Assembly (NCBI GenBank): GCA_037381915.1
Contig: JARRQJ010000004.1
Span: forward strand, 1-64,000
Source of the DNA: JARRQJ01 sp037381915
GTDB taxonomy: Bacteria > Pseudomonadota > Gammaproteobacteria > DRLM01
DNA length: 64,000 nucleotides
Direction of reading: 5' to 3'
In this document: in pieces, positions 1-12,600 of the stretch
Numbering within the stretch: the first letter of the stretch is position 1
Layout: each line of letters begins with the position of its first letter
The notes under the pieces: generated by a model
The model's database searches: none
The model's input: the letters and a program-made list of their open reading frames with translations, nothing else
What the model was told of the DNA's origin: nothing
Position numbers and translations under genes: made by a program

Positions 1-237
1 TGCAATATATTTGGTAAATCTAAACAAGACGGGGGATAATTTCATCATCTTGCCGAAACCAGCAGCCGCCCCGACGGGAACCTCGAATGTCTTCCACTCA
101 TAAGACCCCATGATTTTCCCAAAAAGATCATTATCGCTATCTCGAATGCCTTTTAATGTAGGAACAAACAATAGGTGCCAAGTAAAAACAAACAAGGCTC
201 CCCCCAAAAACATAGTTAGCGTAAAAAATAATTTCAT
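1..237 (-). CDS. Small membrane protein, 3' end cut by window edge
   Basis: The reading frame is open from an ATG at 237 to base 1 (79 codons) with no stop, so the gene continues to the left of the window. An AGGA motif lies about 6 bases before the ATG. The N-terminus begins MKLFFTLTMFLGGALFVFTW, a single hydrophobic segment that reads as a signal anchor or uncleaved signal peptide, followed by a polar stretch with Trp and Gly residues. It starts only 15 bases after the stop of the transglutaminase-fold gene, so the two are probably co-transcribed. I do not recognise the family and infer no function. Confidence 0.6.
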   Translation of the reverse strand, partial: MKLFFTLTMFLGGALFVFTWHLLFVPTLKGIRDSDNDLFGKIMGSYEWKTFEVPVGAAAGFGKMMKLSPVLFRFTKYIA

Positions 238-252
238 GTCACATCCTGTGCA

Positions 253-3200
253 TTATCTGCACACCGAGTTCATAGGCTTCAAAACCAATTTATCCGCCGC
301 CTCATTAAGTGCGACATCTAAACCGACGAGAGCCACTGTACCGGCTCCAGCCGTTGCGACTTCTTCAACGATCTCAGTTATAACAAATATAACCATTGCC
401 TCCAAAAGAAGCAGCCCAACAACTGCAGCAAAAGGACATTTTTTTGAAAGTGTAAGCAGATTAAAAATAAGACTAATCGTTTTAAAGAAACTCGAAAGCA
501 TATCCCCAAAAAGCTTAGCCGCGGGTCCGGCCAATGCCACTAGGATCGACTGAAGACTGACGGCAATACCAGCCATTTTTACTCCAAATTGTGCCCCTTC
601 GAGATCTCCTCCGTTACTCCCACCACCTATCTTATATGCTCCCGCCCCAGTCTCCGGGTCGAGAATTATGTAGCCCGTTCCAGTCCAGCCGTTGAAGGTG
701 ATATCGGACTGGTGGACCGTGACTTCCTTGCCCGCCGCCAAGGCATCAGTGATTTCCGCCTTAATATCGGGATTAGTATTGAGGCCGTTAATGATCGATG
801 CATGATACGTCTGATTCTGAGTATTAAGAGTATAGATTTTCTGCCCTTGACTTGCAGCGATCGCAATTGCTTTAACGGCGCTGATGCCTTGAGGCTGACT
901 TGGATCGTCGAGCGGAAGGTCCGGATTGGCGAACAGCCGTTCGGGCACTATGTACTCGAACGCGGATTCTGCACTTCCTACAACACGCAAGAAGGCGATC
1001 TTCTTTTGCTTATCGGCATCTCTTGCCTCTACGTGGTTGGAAAGACGGTCGACATCCATGCCTACGCCGGGGAAGGATACGGATTGGGCAATACCAAACC
1101 AATAATGGGGTTGGGCAGTAGCCTGAAAGATGCCATAGCTAGGTAAGCGGTAAGTAACGATATCGTGGTTAGCCTTTGCTGCTAGCTGATCGCTGGTATC
1201 AACGCTGGCGAAGAAGCCTAGGATCCCGGCATAGAGAAGATCACCGGGAATATCTTCCTTCGTAAGATCGCTAATTAGTGTTGGGTCCGTGGGATCAGCC
1301 TGATATTGACCAAGTTTTCCCTTCGTCTGTTCGATCTTAGTTTTAATCGCCTCCAGTTCTGTGGCTGATATGCCCTGCATGTCTAACCCGATGGCATCGT
1401 ATTCACCTGCAATTGGGTGATTGTCTTCGCTCTCTTGCCAGCCGCGACCCGGGAAATTGAGGCCCATGGCGGAAGTAAGCTCCTGCCCCATGGTGAAATC
1501 ACCGCCCTCTTGCACCACTTGGCCATCAATGCGGATTTCAGCCTTTAGATGGATCAGATACCCAGGTAGGCTCGAGGGAAATTTGCTGAGATCGATGGGT
1601 GTTCCATCTGCATTTGGGGATGGCAAGTAACTGTTGATAAGATCAATATCGTCCTGGGTCGCGGGAGCGAAGGACAGAGTGATCTTCTTCCCGGCGAGCG
1701 AGGGTAAGCTTTTCCTAAGTGTCAAGATGGGGCTGTCAAAGGCTCGATCCATGTCGCTGGCATAGAGCTTAAAGCGAAACTGGTGCTGCAGGTTATCGGG
1801 CATCGTGGCGAACTCGGCCCCGGTAACGACTGTCTTGTAGGGCAGCGTGCCCATGAGGATACTCGTAGTCTGAGGGTTAATCTTCTTTGTAACCAAGAGG
1901 TCACTGACAGTAGCACTGGGATTCTGATTATCAATGTATGTTTGAAGCTGTGTCTGGTAGTCGTTGATCGCGGTTTGCAACGCTTCATTATTTGGATTTT
2001 CTATCCAGTCTTCTGTTTCATTGATGGTCGCACCGCTTTTGATCTGATCAAGGAAGCTTTGAGCATCTATAGGTACAGCGCTCTTCATATCTATTCCCTG
2101 AGTATAGTTGTATTGCTTAAAGCTGGCGTCGAGAGGAATCCAGGTGTCCCCGCTCCTGTTCACCGCGCCGCGTGATGGCACATAGTCCACCCAGGCTTCC
2201 ACCCACACATGTTCCAATTTGAAGGCAACGATCTTGCCGCCGGAGATGAGGGCAACGTTGGGAGTACCACCCTGACTAAGTAGAGATTGGGCAGCCTCGG
2301 GCTTGGTCACGCCACCCACCCAGTTCATTACCTTGTCGGCAGGAATCTGCACGGTGCCGTAGACGTAACGCGCCGGGATGCCGGCGGCGCGCAGCAAAGC
2401 GATTTCCAGGCTGGCAGTGTCGAAGGCGTTGCCGCGTTTGGATTGGAAGGTGAGTTCGCTGCCCTGGATGCTGCCGTAGCTGGGGATGAATTCAATGTTG
2501 TTGCGCACCCAGTTGTGAATCAGCACGGGGTCGTCGTTGAGCGCCGCCGCCTGGTCCCGGATGGTTGGGGTAATCTGGACGTCTTCGGTCTCGGCCAAGT
2601 CGTCGGTCGTTGGAGTCGCTGACACGGTAGTCGAGGGCAGGCCGATACCGGACAGGCTGCCGGCGGCCGCAATGGTGTTGGCGGCCCATCCGTAACGATT
2701 ACGCGGATTGAAGGGGCTTGCCTCGCTGGTCTTGAAACCTTGTTTAGTTTCTATGGGCGCCCTTACCTGTCCTCGGGGGGTGCTGAACGGAAGTTTATTG
2801 GGATCGCTGAAAGTATGGGTGCGTTTGCCGGGGTGGCGGGCCATGAAGGCGGCCAGTTGCTTAAGCGGCTCAGTCAGATCGGCCTTTTTGGCGTCGGCGT
2901 CCAGCACGGCCCGCATGAGCTTCTGGTACTCGTCCCGGCGCTTATGGTATTCAGCGGCGGCCTTGGTTTGGCGCGCGAGGATCGAGGCCGGGAGCATCTT
3001 ATCGATGAGGTGCTGCCTGACGGCATCGAACTCGGCATCAGCGTCGGCGAACAACTGGCTAAGTTGCGCCTGTTTGTCCTTGAGGACCTTGATCATGGCG
3101 GCACGATCCAGCTTGGGATTAGCTGCAATCTTAGCGACGATGTTAGGGCCGATGTTGCGCAGGACCGACGCCTTTCCTCCACCTTGCGCGCTCCCTGTGA

Positions 3201-3426
3201 GCGGCGTGCCGTAGGCCGCCTCGGGCTCGAGTTCCTTGAGAATGTCATGGATATCGGCGAGCAAGCGGGACTGCTTCGCGGCATTGGATTCATGCTGGGT
3301 CCCATGGTTTGCCGGCGGCTTGGGTGCGGCCATTTGGATCGCGGCCTGCAAGGGCTGCGTGACCAGCCAACAAAAACTTATTAGAACTACCCAGGCGGTA
3401 CGTCGAATGAGGATGTCTTTGCTCAT
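253..3426 (-). CDS. Exported transglutaminase-fold protein lacking the catalytic Cys
   Basis: 1057 residues. An N-terminal signal peptide ends near QPLQA, and a long coiled, charged region follows to about residue 280. A transglutaminase-like core spans roughly residues 290-450: the helix motif ending LLRAAGIPARYVYG, His406 in EHVWVEAW and Asp433 in WIPLDASF give two of the three usual catalytic residues. The position that normally holds the nucleophilic Cys is Ala334 in the GNA motif. Such proteins may be inactive or act as binding folds; that is family knowledge and inference. The remaining 600 residues are unassigned except for a hydrophobic segment near the C-terminus. The gene lies downstream of the 3034-residue exported protein on the same strand and 15 bases before a small membrane protein gene. 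Confidence 0.8.
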   Translation of the reverse strand: MSKDILIRRTAWVVLISFCWLVTQPLQAAIQMAAPKPPANHGTQHESNAAKQSRLLADIHDILKELEPEAAYGTPLTGSAQGGGKASVLRNIGPNIVAKIAANPKLDRAAMIKVLKDKQAQLSQLFADADAEFDAVRQHLIDKMLPASILARQTKAAAEYHKRRDEYQKLMRAVLDADAKKADLTEPLKQLAAFMARHPGKRTHTFSDPNKLPFSTPRGQVRAPIETKQGFKTSEASPFNPRNRYGWAANTIAAAGSLSGIGLPSTTVSATPTTDDLAETEDVQITPTIRDQAAALNDDPVLIHNWVRNNIEFIPSYGSIQGSELTFQSKRGNAFDTASLEIALLRAAGIPARYVYGTVQIPADKVMNWVGGVTKPEAAQSLLSQGGTPNVALISGGKIVAFKLEHVWVEAWVDYVPSRGAVNRSGDTWIPLDASFKQYNYTQGIDMKSAVPIDAQSFLDQIKSGATINETEDWIENPNNEALQTAINDYQTQLQTYIDNQNPSATVSDLLVTKKINPQTTSILMGTLPYKTVVTGAEFATMPDNLQHQFRFKLYASDMDRAFDSPILTLRKSLPSLAGKKITLSFAPATQDDIDLINSYLPSPNADGTPIDLSKFPSSLPGYLIHLKAEIRIDGQVVQEGGDFTMGQELTSAMGLNFPGRGWQESEDNHPIAGEYDAIGLDMQGISATELEAIKTKIEQTKGKLGQYQADPTDPTLISDLTKEDIPGDLLYAGILGFFASVDTSDQLAAKANHDIVTYRLPSYGIFQATAQPHYWFGIAQSVSFPGVGMDVDRLSNHVEARDADKQKKIAFLRVVGSAESAFEYIVPERLFANPDLPLDDPSQPQGISAVKAIAIAASQGQKIYTLNTQNQTYHASIINGLNTNPDIKAEITDALAAGKEVTVHQSDITFNGWTGTGYIILDPETGAGAYKIGGGSNGGDLEGAQFGVKMAGIAVSLQSILVALAGPAAKLFGDMLSSFFKTISLIFNLLTLSKKCPFAAVVGLLLLEAMVIFVITEIVEEVATAGAGTVALVGLDVALNEAADKLVLKPMNSVCR

Positions 3427-3663
3427 GGCGACTTGTTCCCTTGATTATTCGCTCTTCGTTTCGATGCAGATGTCAATCTTCAACCCGTCTCTCCCGATCC
3501 CTTTGGAGACATTCGACGTGGTTAAAGCGAATTACATAATGTTTCCCGTATCCCCTCTCCATTCATCGCTACTCCCTCTCAAGGGCACGAACGAACTTGA
3601 GACAAACAAGCTAAAGCCTTATGAAATCATTTTCTTTTTAAATAAGGATGGAAGTAACAGTCA

Positions 3664-6600
3664 TCACCGGGTCTTACCCCACTGCCATTCCGCTTCCTTG
3701 ATGGCCAGATCAAGCTGGTAACGCAAATCCTTGGTTTCGACGGTGATGATCTGTTTGAGTTTGTCGATGGCCGCTACCAGGTTATCAATGGCTGCATCGT
3801 ATTGGCCGTCTGTCAGGGAACTCTGCGCCGTCTCGAGCAGGGATATCGTTTGGTTCCTGAATGCCTTTCCCTTAGCCAAAGTAATGGGAAGCTGGTTAAT
3901 GCCTGCCATAGTGACGGATAGGCTCTGCAACGCTGATGTCAAACCGACGAACGAACTGACCGGATCGCCGAAACGCTGATACACGCCGTTCTTGATGGCA
4001 CCGGTCTCGGATACGAAGGAATACATTCCTGCCGTTTCGGGCAGGCGCACCATAACCTTGATGGTGCGTGTCTCATCCTTGGCCAGGAAGATGCTCCAGA
4101 ACAGTTCGGTATCTCCCGGCCCCGGTGTCGACGCGGGCGCGGTATCGGATGACAGGTAAACGCCGCCGGCCGGCAAGCTCAGACGCACGCCCACGTCCGT
4201 GTCCATGCCCAGGTTGCTCACTTGCATTTCGAACTGAACCGCTTCTCCGACTACTTGCGCTCCGGTGAATGCGGGTGCGGCCCAGGTCAGGCCCTTGCCG
4301 AAGGCATCCTGCCACCCTGACGCCGAACCACTCACACTGCGTATCAGGTCAAAGCCATACAGCATTCCGTGCCCGTAACCATAATCGTCGGTGGTGACGG
4401 CCGGTGGATCGCCGACTGCCAGGCCGAAGCGGCCGACAACCTGGCCCGTGGTCGGCACCAGCTTCAAGCCGCGACCCAGGGTGGGCAGATAGGTGTCTTG
4501 GAAGGGTTCCGCTAGGCTGACGGCCTGATCGCGCGCGCCCGGCTTGCCATGGATCTGTACACCGCCGATTTCGTCTAAAGTCTTGGTGGATTCGTCATGC
4601 AAACCGTCCAGTAGCACGCCGTCGCCCCGAAAGGCGGCTTCGCGAATCTCCGCACCGAGGGTTTCATCCAGGTGCTGCGCCTTGCCGGAGACCCAATAAC
4701 CGTCATAGAGGCCGGAACGCAATTCGCTTCGGAATACGGCCGGATCATTGGTCACGTAATGGCTGACGGACAGCTCGGTGAGCAGCGTATCGATGGCTGC
4801 GGCGCGCTCCAGGCTGCAATCGGGCTCGGCATCGTGCACGCAGTATTGGTCATGGCCGTCGTGTTGTTCCAGATTGCCTTGCGCGGCTTCCAACTCGATA
4901 TGCTGGCGGGTCTTGCCTACCTCGACATACTTGCCGCATCCGGCCAATACCAGCAGGCGCTCGTCATTGCCGAATCGGTTGAGCAATTCGAGGTTGACCA
5001 CGTCGGCCTTGATATGGATGACATCCTGGGCGAGGTTTACGGTGTTACCTCCCGCCTCCGCCTGCAGAATAAGGGCGTAGTATTCGCCGCCTTGCCCGGT
5101 TGCCGTCCAGGTAGCTGAATTGGTGTAGAGGTCGCCCGCCGCGATATCCGCCGTGTAGGGATACTGGGCAATCACCTCCTGGGTATCGGGATTGACGATG
5201 GCAAGCGTCAACGGCAAACCGGACACGTCGGCGTTGCCTGTGTTGTTGACGCCGAACAATACGGGCACGCTGTCCCCCACGGCGTATTCATGGGTGGAGA
5301 GCATCATGGACCCCGTCAGACCGTAGCCGGTGTCCGCCGACGACTGCACGGTGTAATCCACAACATGTTGGTCGAAGCTACGTCCATCCGCATCCATCAG
5401 GGTCTGTTCGACGTGATAGGTGCCCGACGCCACCTTGCGGTAGGCGTAGCTCGTGGTAAAGCTCTGGGATAAACCGGGCGCCAATTGCAGGATGGGATAT
5501 TCCTGGTTTTCCAGCACGACTCCGCTGGGGTCGAGCATGCGGATGCGCAGACGCAAGTTCTCCAGCACGACGTTAAGCGAACGGTTGCTCGCCCGGGAAC
5601 TGATGATCAAGCGATCGCTGGGCGCGTAGGCCTGGCGGTCGAGGCTCAACCTGGAATCGGCGGTCGCCTGCTCCTGATCGGCCAGAACCTTGAATCCGAC
5701 GCGCGCCACCGCGACGCCCTCACCGTTCTCGTACAATCTGGCGACCACATCGTACTTGCCCGGTACGATGGTACCGATGGCGTAGCCATTGTTGAAGGTG
5801 AACGATTCCCCTGCACCCATGGCGGCGGGCTGCTGAATCACCGATCCAAGCGACACCCCGGCCGCATCTTCGATATCGACCTGCAGATCGCCCGATACCG
5901 CAGCGGCATTCTGATTCGTCAAGGAGCCCGAGATCTGCGCCGTATCGCCTGCCGAATATTCGGCCTTGTCCGTGGCGACAGCGATATTTACCAGGTTGTG
6001 GACGTGAACGTTTGGAACGTCCAAGAGAAGTTTAACCTGCTGCGGGGCGAAACTGTTCTGAAACTGCAGGTAGGCACTCTCCATCACCGGACGGTTTTCG
6101 CCCAAAAGCAGGCCCGTCAATTCGGTCACGCCGCTGATAGATGCGCCTTGGGCAGTGACGTCGCGCAGGCTGAAAACATACTCCGTTCTTCCATCCGCCA
6201 GCGGCACCACCGCAGACGGCGGCCGGCTAAATCCAGACAGGCTCTGACCGGGCTGCGCCACGAGATGGGCCTCGACGCTGATCGCACCGCACGTCACAGG
6301 CACTTGCCAGATTTCATTGTAACCGTGCGCCCACATCAGGAGACGGCTGCCGAAGCGGTCGAATGCCAGGTAATCTATATCCCGCAAATGTGATCTGATT
6401 TGTAGGCCGTCGAACAGCGCCGACACCTGGCCGGTGCGCGGCACCACTTGGGCAAGCACATGTTCCTCGGTAAACAACTGATTGATCACCTTCCAGTAGG
6501 TGGGAGCAATATAGAAATTGTCCGCACAGTCGGCCGCAATATTGGGATAGCCATCGCCTTCAAATTTTGGATCGATAGTTCCATCGCCCTTGCTGTACAA

Positions 6601-9600
6601 GAGAATCGAACTTTGATCGGGTTTGATCATCGAAATAACACTCAATTCATTCTGGACATAGATGTTGTCCTTGCCGTCAATTACAATGTTGCGTGGATTC
6701 GGCAAACCAACGGTGGTAAAAGTCGAAACCGACCCGGTGCTCGGGTCAATCTTTAGCAAGTCATTAGGCGCTCCTACGAACACTTCGTCGCGACTATTGA
6801 CCCCCACTCCGTTGACACGGGTAACCCCGAGATCGGCGACCGTCTCCACGGTTCCATCAATTCCGACGCGCAGCAATTCATAATTGCCAGTCGTGGCATT
6901 CCTGGACGCTAGGTAGAAACGCTCTTGTGAATCGACCGCCAGCCCGAGGGCCAGGCTAAGACCGGAAACTACCGTATCATTCACACCGGATGTGGACTTC
7001 CGGTAGAGGTGGGTCGCATCGGTGTACCACAAGTTGCCCGACTTATCGCCAACCATACCGTAGGGTCGACTGATGGTCGTCAGCGGTCGAATCAAGCCGG
7101 TTTCCACTCTGGACAGGCTGACGAAATCAGCGCCGGTCACGTCAAGGTTGAACGGTACGCTTTGATCACCGGGAGCCTGATCCTCACTGCTAGTGGACAG
7201 TAATCCCTGGGCATTCGGACCGACATAAAGAAAATTCGTTACCACACCCAGCACACCGGGCACTGTTACCTCCGCCCGGAAATCGCCGCTGTAGGGTGGC
7301 ACCCAGGAACCGAAATCGATCCGCGACAGACCATCACCAGCAGGCAGCGACGAAATCGGCACCGTGGCGGTATAGACAACCGTTCCCGCGGCCGGCGGAC
7401 TCTGGGGCTGGGCAATGGTGAGGTGATAAAGCGTCGAATCGTTGCCATTTCCTGCCAACAGTACGCTGTTTTCGGATGATAGCTCCTGTAGGCCGTACAC
7501 CGGCTTGTTCAGGATCAGCGAGGCGATATTGACCGGCGTTACCACACCCGAATGGTTAATTATGGCCAGTGCGCCGCTATCTCCGCCTGCAAACCATCCA
7601 TTGGCTGTGCTGGCCAGGAACCTCGGCTGTCCAATTCCGGTTTCGGCCACGATGTCGAGGTTACCGGATTGATAGACGGTTAGAGCACCATTACCGTTGA
7701 GGACGAACGCCTGGTCGTTCATCAGGCGCAGTGCTCGAGTATCGTTGATGCCGGAGGCCAGTAAAGACCATGTATCGTTTTCCAGTTTCAACACCCGGCC
7801 CAACGAATCTACGGCAAGGATGCGCGACCCATCAACGAGCATTTCCTGAGGAGAGGCGCTGAACGCCGGCAGCTTTGTAATCTTGCCGGTCGCCGGATCC
7901 AGCCGGTCTACGGCCGAGGTCATGCTCACTAAAAGCGTGCCGACGGGCTCGACGGTCAAATAACGGGGATAGGGTACCTTAGCCAGAAACGTGGGTGCTT
8001 CGCCCATGCCTTCCAAGCGGCTGACTGTAGACGAAGCATAGTCGGCAACATAGATCTTTCCATCAGGCGCAACCGCTACTCCCCAAGGAGTTGTCACTCC
8101 GCCGTAATCCTCCAACGTGGCATATGTTGACCCATCCAGGGTAAGAACGCGGCTAGAGGAATAGTCAGCAACGGTGATAGCGCCATCCGGCCGCGCCGTG
8201 ATCCCCCTCAACGCCGCACCTGGCACAATTTTTACAAATATCCATGCAGTCCCATTCCACTGGTAAACCATGGCTCCCTTGGTTGCAAAGAGATCCGCGC
8301 CTCTGACTGCCAGAAACGAAGCACCCATATTTCCACCAATCAGTGTGGGGACTTGCCGGGGAACGACACTGAACATTCGACCCAGGCTATCGATAAAGCG
8401 CGCTTCATTCCCATACCATACGATCGGCTTGGGCCCGCTGAAGCCGGTGATACGGTGCAGCAATACTCCAGAAGAATCGTAACGCGACAATTGATGCCGG
8501 TTGGATACAGTGACATTCAAGTTGCCGATCGCGTCCGTAATGGCGGAGCTAACGTAACTAGGGCCAGTCACGCGAACAAAGTCGCCGGTATCGGCATCTA
8601 CCCGGTACAGGCGGTTGTAATTCGTCCACACGAGCAATTGACCGTCGACGCCGGCCTTGACCCACTGTGCATTCTCTCGGCCGGGAACAGGGATAGGCGT
8701 GACCGAATCATCGGTGTCTACCCGATACAGCTTGTATCCGGCAGTAATAAACAACCTGGCCGTCCCGTCAGCGGTCAAGGACTGCACTGTCGACGGGAAC
8801 GATGCCAGTTCGGTCAAGCCGCCCGCCGAGTCCAATTTCTGGATCGTCGCGCCGACGCCGAGGATGATATCCCCCGATGGACCGACCGCGATGCCGTGAG
8901 CATAGGTCGGCAGTGTCTTAACCAGAACCGCGGAGCCCGCGGCATCGATGCGGTAAACGTTATTCTTCGATATCGCGACCAAGGTCGCCGACGTTCGGTC
9001 GTAGGCGATCTTGGTGTACGTGCGACCTGCCGACCATATGCTCGGCACGTCCGACTGTACCAGACTAATGGCATTCGAGTTGCATACCCATAATCGTCCG
9101 TCCGGCGCCATCGCCATATCGTTTGGATTCACCAGTACCGACTCAATGCGCTCCAGCAACGCGCCGTCTTCGGCAAACCGATCGATACGATTTTGCCCTT
9201 GCTCGCTCACCCAGACGTCCCCCACCGGACTAACGGCGAGACCGTACGGACCAGCAAGGCCGGTCGCAAAGTTCGTCTTAGTTGTGCCGGAGACTTTGAC
9301 GATCGAACCGGCGTTGTGGCTGGCGACCAGAACGTCACCGGAAGCGGTGACGTCAACTCCCCGGCTCGTTCCAATCGTCGTTGCGAGCACGGACACCTGA
9401 CCGTTCGTATCTTTCTTGCTCAGCGTACCGTAGTCGTCGGCTATATAAAGGTTGCCGCTGCCGTCATACTTCATCCCTTCTGGGTGATTGGCCAGCCCCC
9501 TCGCATAGATTTCCGCGGTGCCGGTCTGAGAAATGCGATAGACGGCGCTATTCCCCCAGGTAGTCACGTACAGATTTCCATCGGCACTGAGGGCGATACC

Positions 9601-12600
9601 GGCCGGTTGGGGAAGCCCACTTACCATAGTGCTTACCCTCCCATCTGATGCCACTTTGACCACGCTTCCGTTGCCGGAATTGGCGACAAAATAATTACCT
9701 GCGCCGTCGCTGACTATGCCTTTCGGTGTAGCAAGCCCGCTGACGAATGGCGTAATGGCCCCATCGACGCTCACTTTGACAAGGGTGCCATCCTTGGAAT
9801 TGCTGACCAGATAGCCGCCGGCCCCATCGGAAGCTATGCCGACTGGCGTGCTAAGACCATCGCTCCACAAGACCGTCTCCACGCCTGCTGCATCGCGTTT
9901 GACAAGCATCTCCTGCCCTACGCCGTAACCGGTTCCAGTGGCTAAGATGTCACCCGCAGCGCTTATGTCAAACCCCGTTAGCTTGCCCAAAGCGGCGATC
10001 TTAGTCTCCGTGACGGCTAGCGCCGGGCTAATTTCCCAGATCCGGCCATCAGTGCCCGCCACCCAGACGTTATCCTGTGCATCCACACGAACGTCCACCA
10101 GCCTGAGAGCGCCATTAGCATTTGGTATGGTCGTGTAGACGCTGGTGTTGCCGGAAGAGTCAATCCGTAGAACACGCCCATCGTTGTAGCTGTTTAATAC
10201 CGTGTACAGATTTCCGGAAGAGTCACGCGCGAGCGCCCGTGATTTGTAAAGCAGGGAATTGTCCGTGAACTGACTGACGGATGTCTCGGGCTGGGTCGAG
10301 AGGTTCGTGTCCGGATGGTTCAGGGTTACTACCAATTGCGCCGTGGCGGACTCTAAGGGTAGATTGCCAAAGTTTCCAAGCCGGGCCGTGAAATTTACGG
10401 GAGTGTCCAAACCGGACTGGGCCAAGGGCGGCGAAACCTCGAGCCCACCACCCAATAACGCCTCATCGAGCACAACAAATGTTGTCGTACCCTCGGCCAC
10501 CACATTCCCACTTGCATCATGCGCATGGACCAGCACAGTATGCTGACCGCCTGTCTCCCGGATCATGCTGTGCGACAGTTCGATATCATTGCTGCTGGCC
10601 GCTGTGATAGTCAACGGCAAATTAGCTGGAGTGAGCCCCAATCCGGTCGCGTTGGCCGGCATTTCGAACGAAACATTATTCAGCGTGTCCCGCACCTGCG
10701 CCTCGATGACCAAATCGGCTGCCGACGTGCTTGAGTTGCTCACGCTGACGATCACACTAAGCTTATCCGAAGGGGCATAGTAATCCTTGTCCGTCTTGAT
10801 CTCTGAGAACGTTATGGCGCTTGGCTGCAACACGAGTAGGGGGAAATCGGCGGTAATGTCTCCCGGCTGAGTCACAGTCAAGTCAAAGCTGGTCGACTGA
10901 TAGCCGCTGGCGCTCACATTCACCACCAGGCTGGTTCCCGTCACCTTGCCGAGCGAATACGTGCCATCCACGGCGCTTAGCGTACTCTGCGCGCTTCCCT
11001 GTAAGCTGATTTGCGCATCCGCCAGGGGCGTACCGGATTGGGCATCCACCACCTTGCCGCTCAAGGTCGACACGGTCGGCAATCTCTGCATCGCCAGCCG
11101 GCCGATGTCGTTTATCCCCAGGCTCAAGCTTCCCTCAGCGCTATAATCCTGATAACCGGTTGCGCTCGCGGTCAACGAAAGCGCCCCGGAGGCCAGGCCG
11201 GTGTACTCGAAACTTCCATCCGTCGCGGTCGTAATATTCACGCCGCCCGCGGTCACCACCCCGCCGGATATAGCGGCGCCGCTTACTGCATCCGTCAACT
11301 TGCCTCGAAGCGTCGCCGTCGTCGGCACACTACTGGTATAAAGCGTGGGTGAAAATGTGTACGCATTGCCGGCCGAGAAGTCCACATCGGCCACGGCGCT
11401 CAGATAACCGGAGTGGGTGACCGTGACTGTAGCCGTACCCGGACTCAAACCCGTCAGACTATAGGCCCCGGTGCTGCCGGTCGCCGTTGAGACCGTACCC
11501 ACCGCCACCACTGCGTCCGCAATAGCCGCGCCGTTGCTTGCCTTCACCACGCCGGAAAGCGACGCCGTCAATGCTTGGGCTTTGAGTGCGATATTACTGA
11601 AGGTGACCGCTTCGCCCGCAGTCACCGTGACGACGAACTGCCTTGCCTCATAGCCCAACTTGGAAACGCGCAAGGTATAGGTACCGGGCGTCACACCGCT
11701 AAGCGTAAAAGCGCCGTCACTTCCTGAGAGCGTGGTGAAATTGCTGTTTTCGACCAGTTGCAGGGCTGCTCGCGGAATCGCGCCCCCATCGGCGGCATCG
11801 ACTACTTTGCCGCTGATTTCGCCGGTCGCCGCGGCGGCGGGCGGTGGCTGCGAAGCCGACCACAAGGCACGCAGTGCCAGGGCGGTGACATACGGGTCTT
11901 CCTGCCAGGCTCCATCGCTCCCTTGCGCCGTACGCAGCTGATCCGTCACAGGTCCGATCACATCCCTGGCATTGGTCTGCCCCGACAGGGCGATCAACGC
12001 CTCCGCCGCCTCCATGACACCGGGATACACACCGCCGCTACGGCTCGACAGCAGCCAGCCCATCGCCTTGCTGGTCATGGTACCCACAGAATAAGCGCTG
12101 TACCACTCCTGCACGGCTGAGAGCACCGCCGCAGTCGCGAAGACATTTGCCTGTGAATCGTGCACCCAGCTTCCGTCGGTGCTTTGCGATCCTGCAAGGT
12201 ATACCAGTCCGCCGCCGACGATCTGCGAAATATCGTATCCCTCGCCTGCCAACACCTTGGCAGCCATCAATGCGTATGCCGTGTCGAGTGGATTGCTCTT
12301 ATAAGGATTAGTCCCTCCAAATCCGCCATCCGGATTTTGCCGGGCTAGCAATTGGTCAAGGAGTTCGCTGCCGTCTACCGCCCCTTCCAAGACCAGAAGT
12401 TGGCGCGCGGCGTATTCATTGTTGGTGACGACTTCAGCTTGGATGGCGTCCGTCAATCGGGTGGGGACGGTTGCCAAATCCCGCAGCGCGAACGCGGTCT
12501 CGGTTCTCGCCTGGAATGGGGTGGCGACTGAGTTCGATTCGGAGGCCAGCGATCCGTCGGGTTGCACCTGAACTTGAAGCCAGCTCAATCCGTTTTGCAT

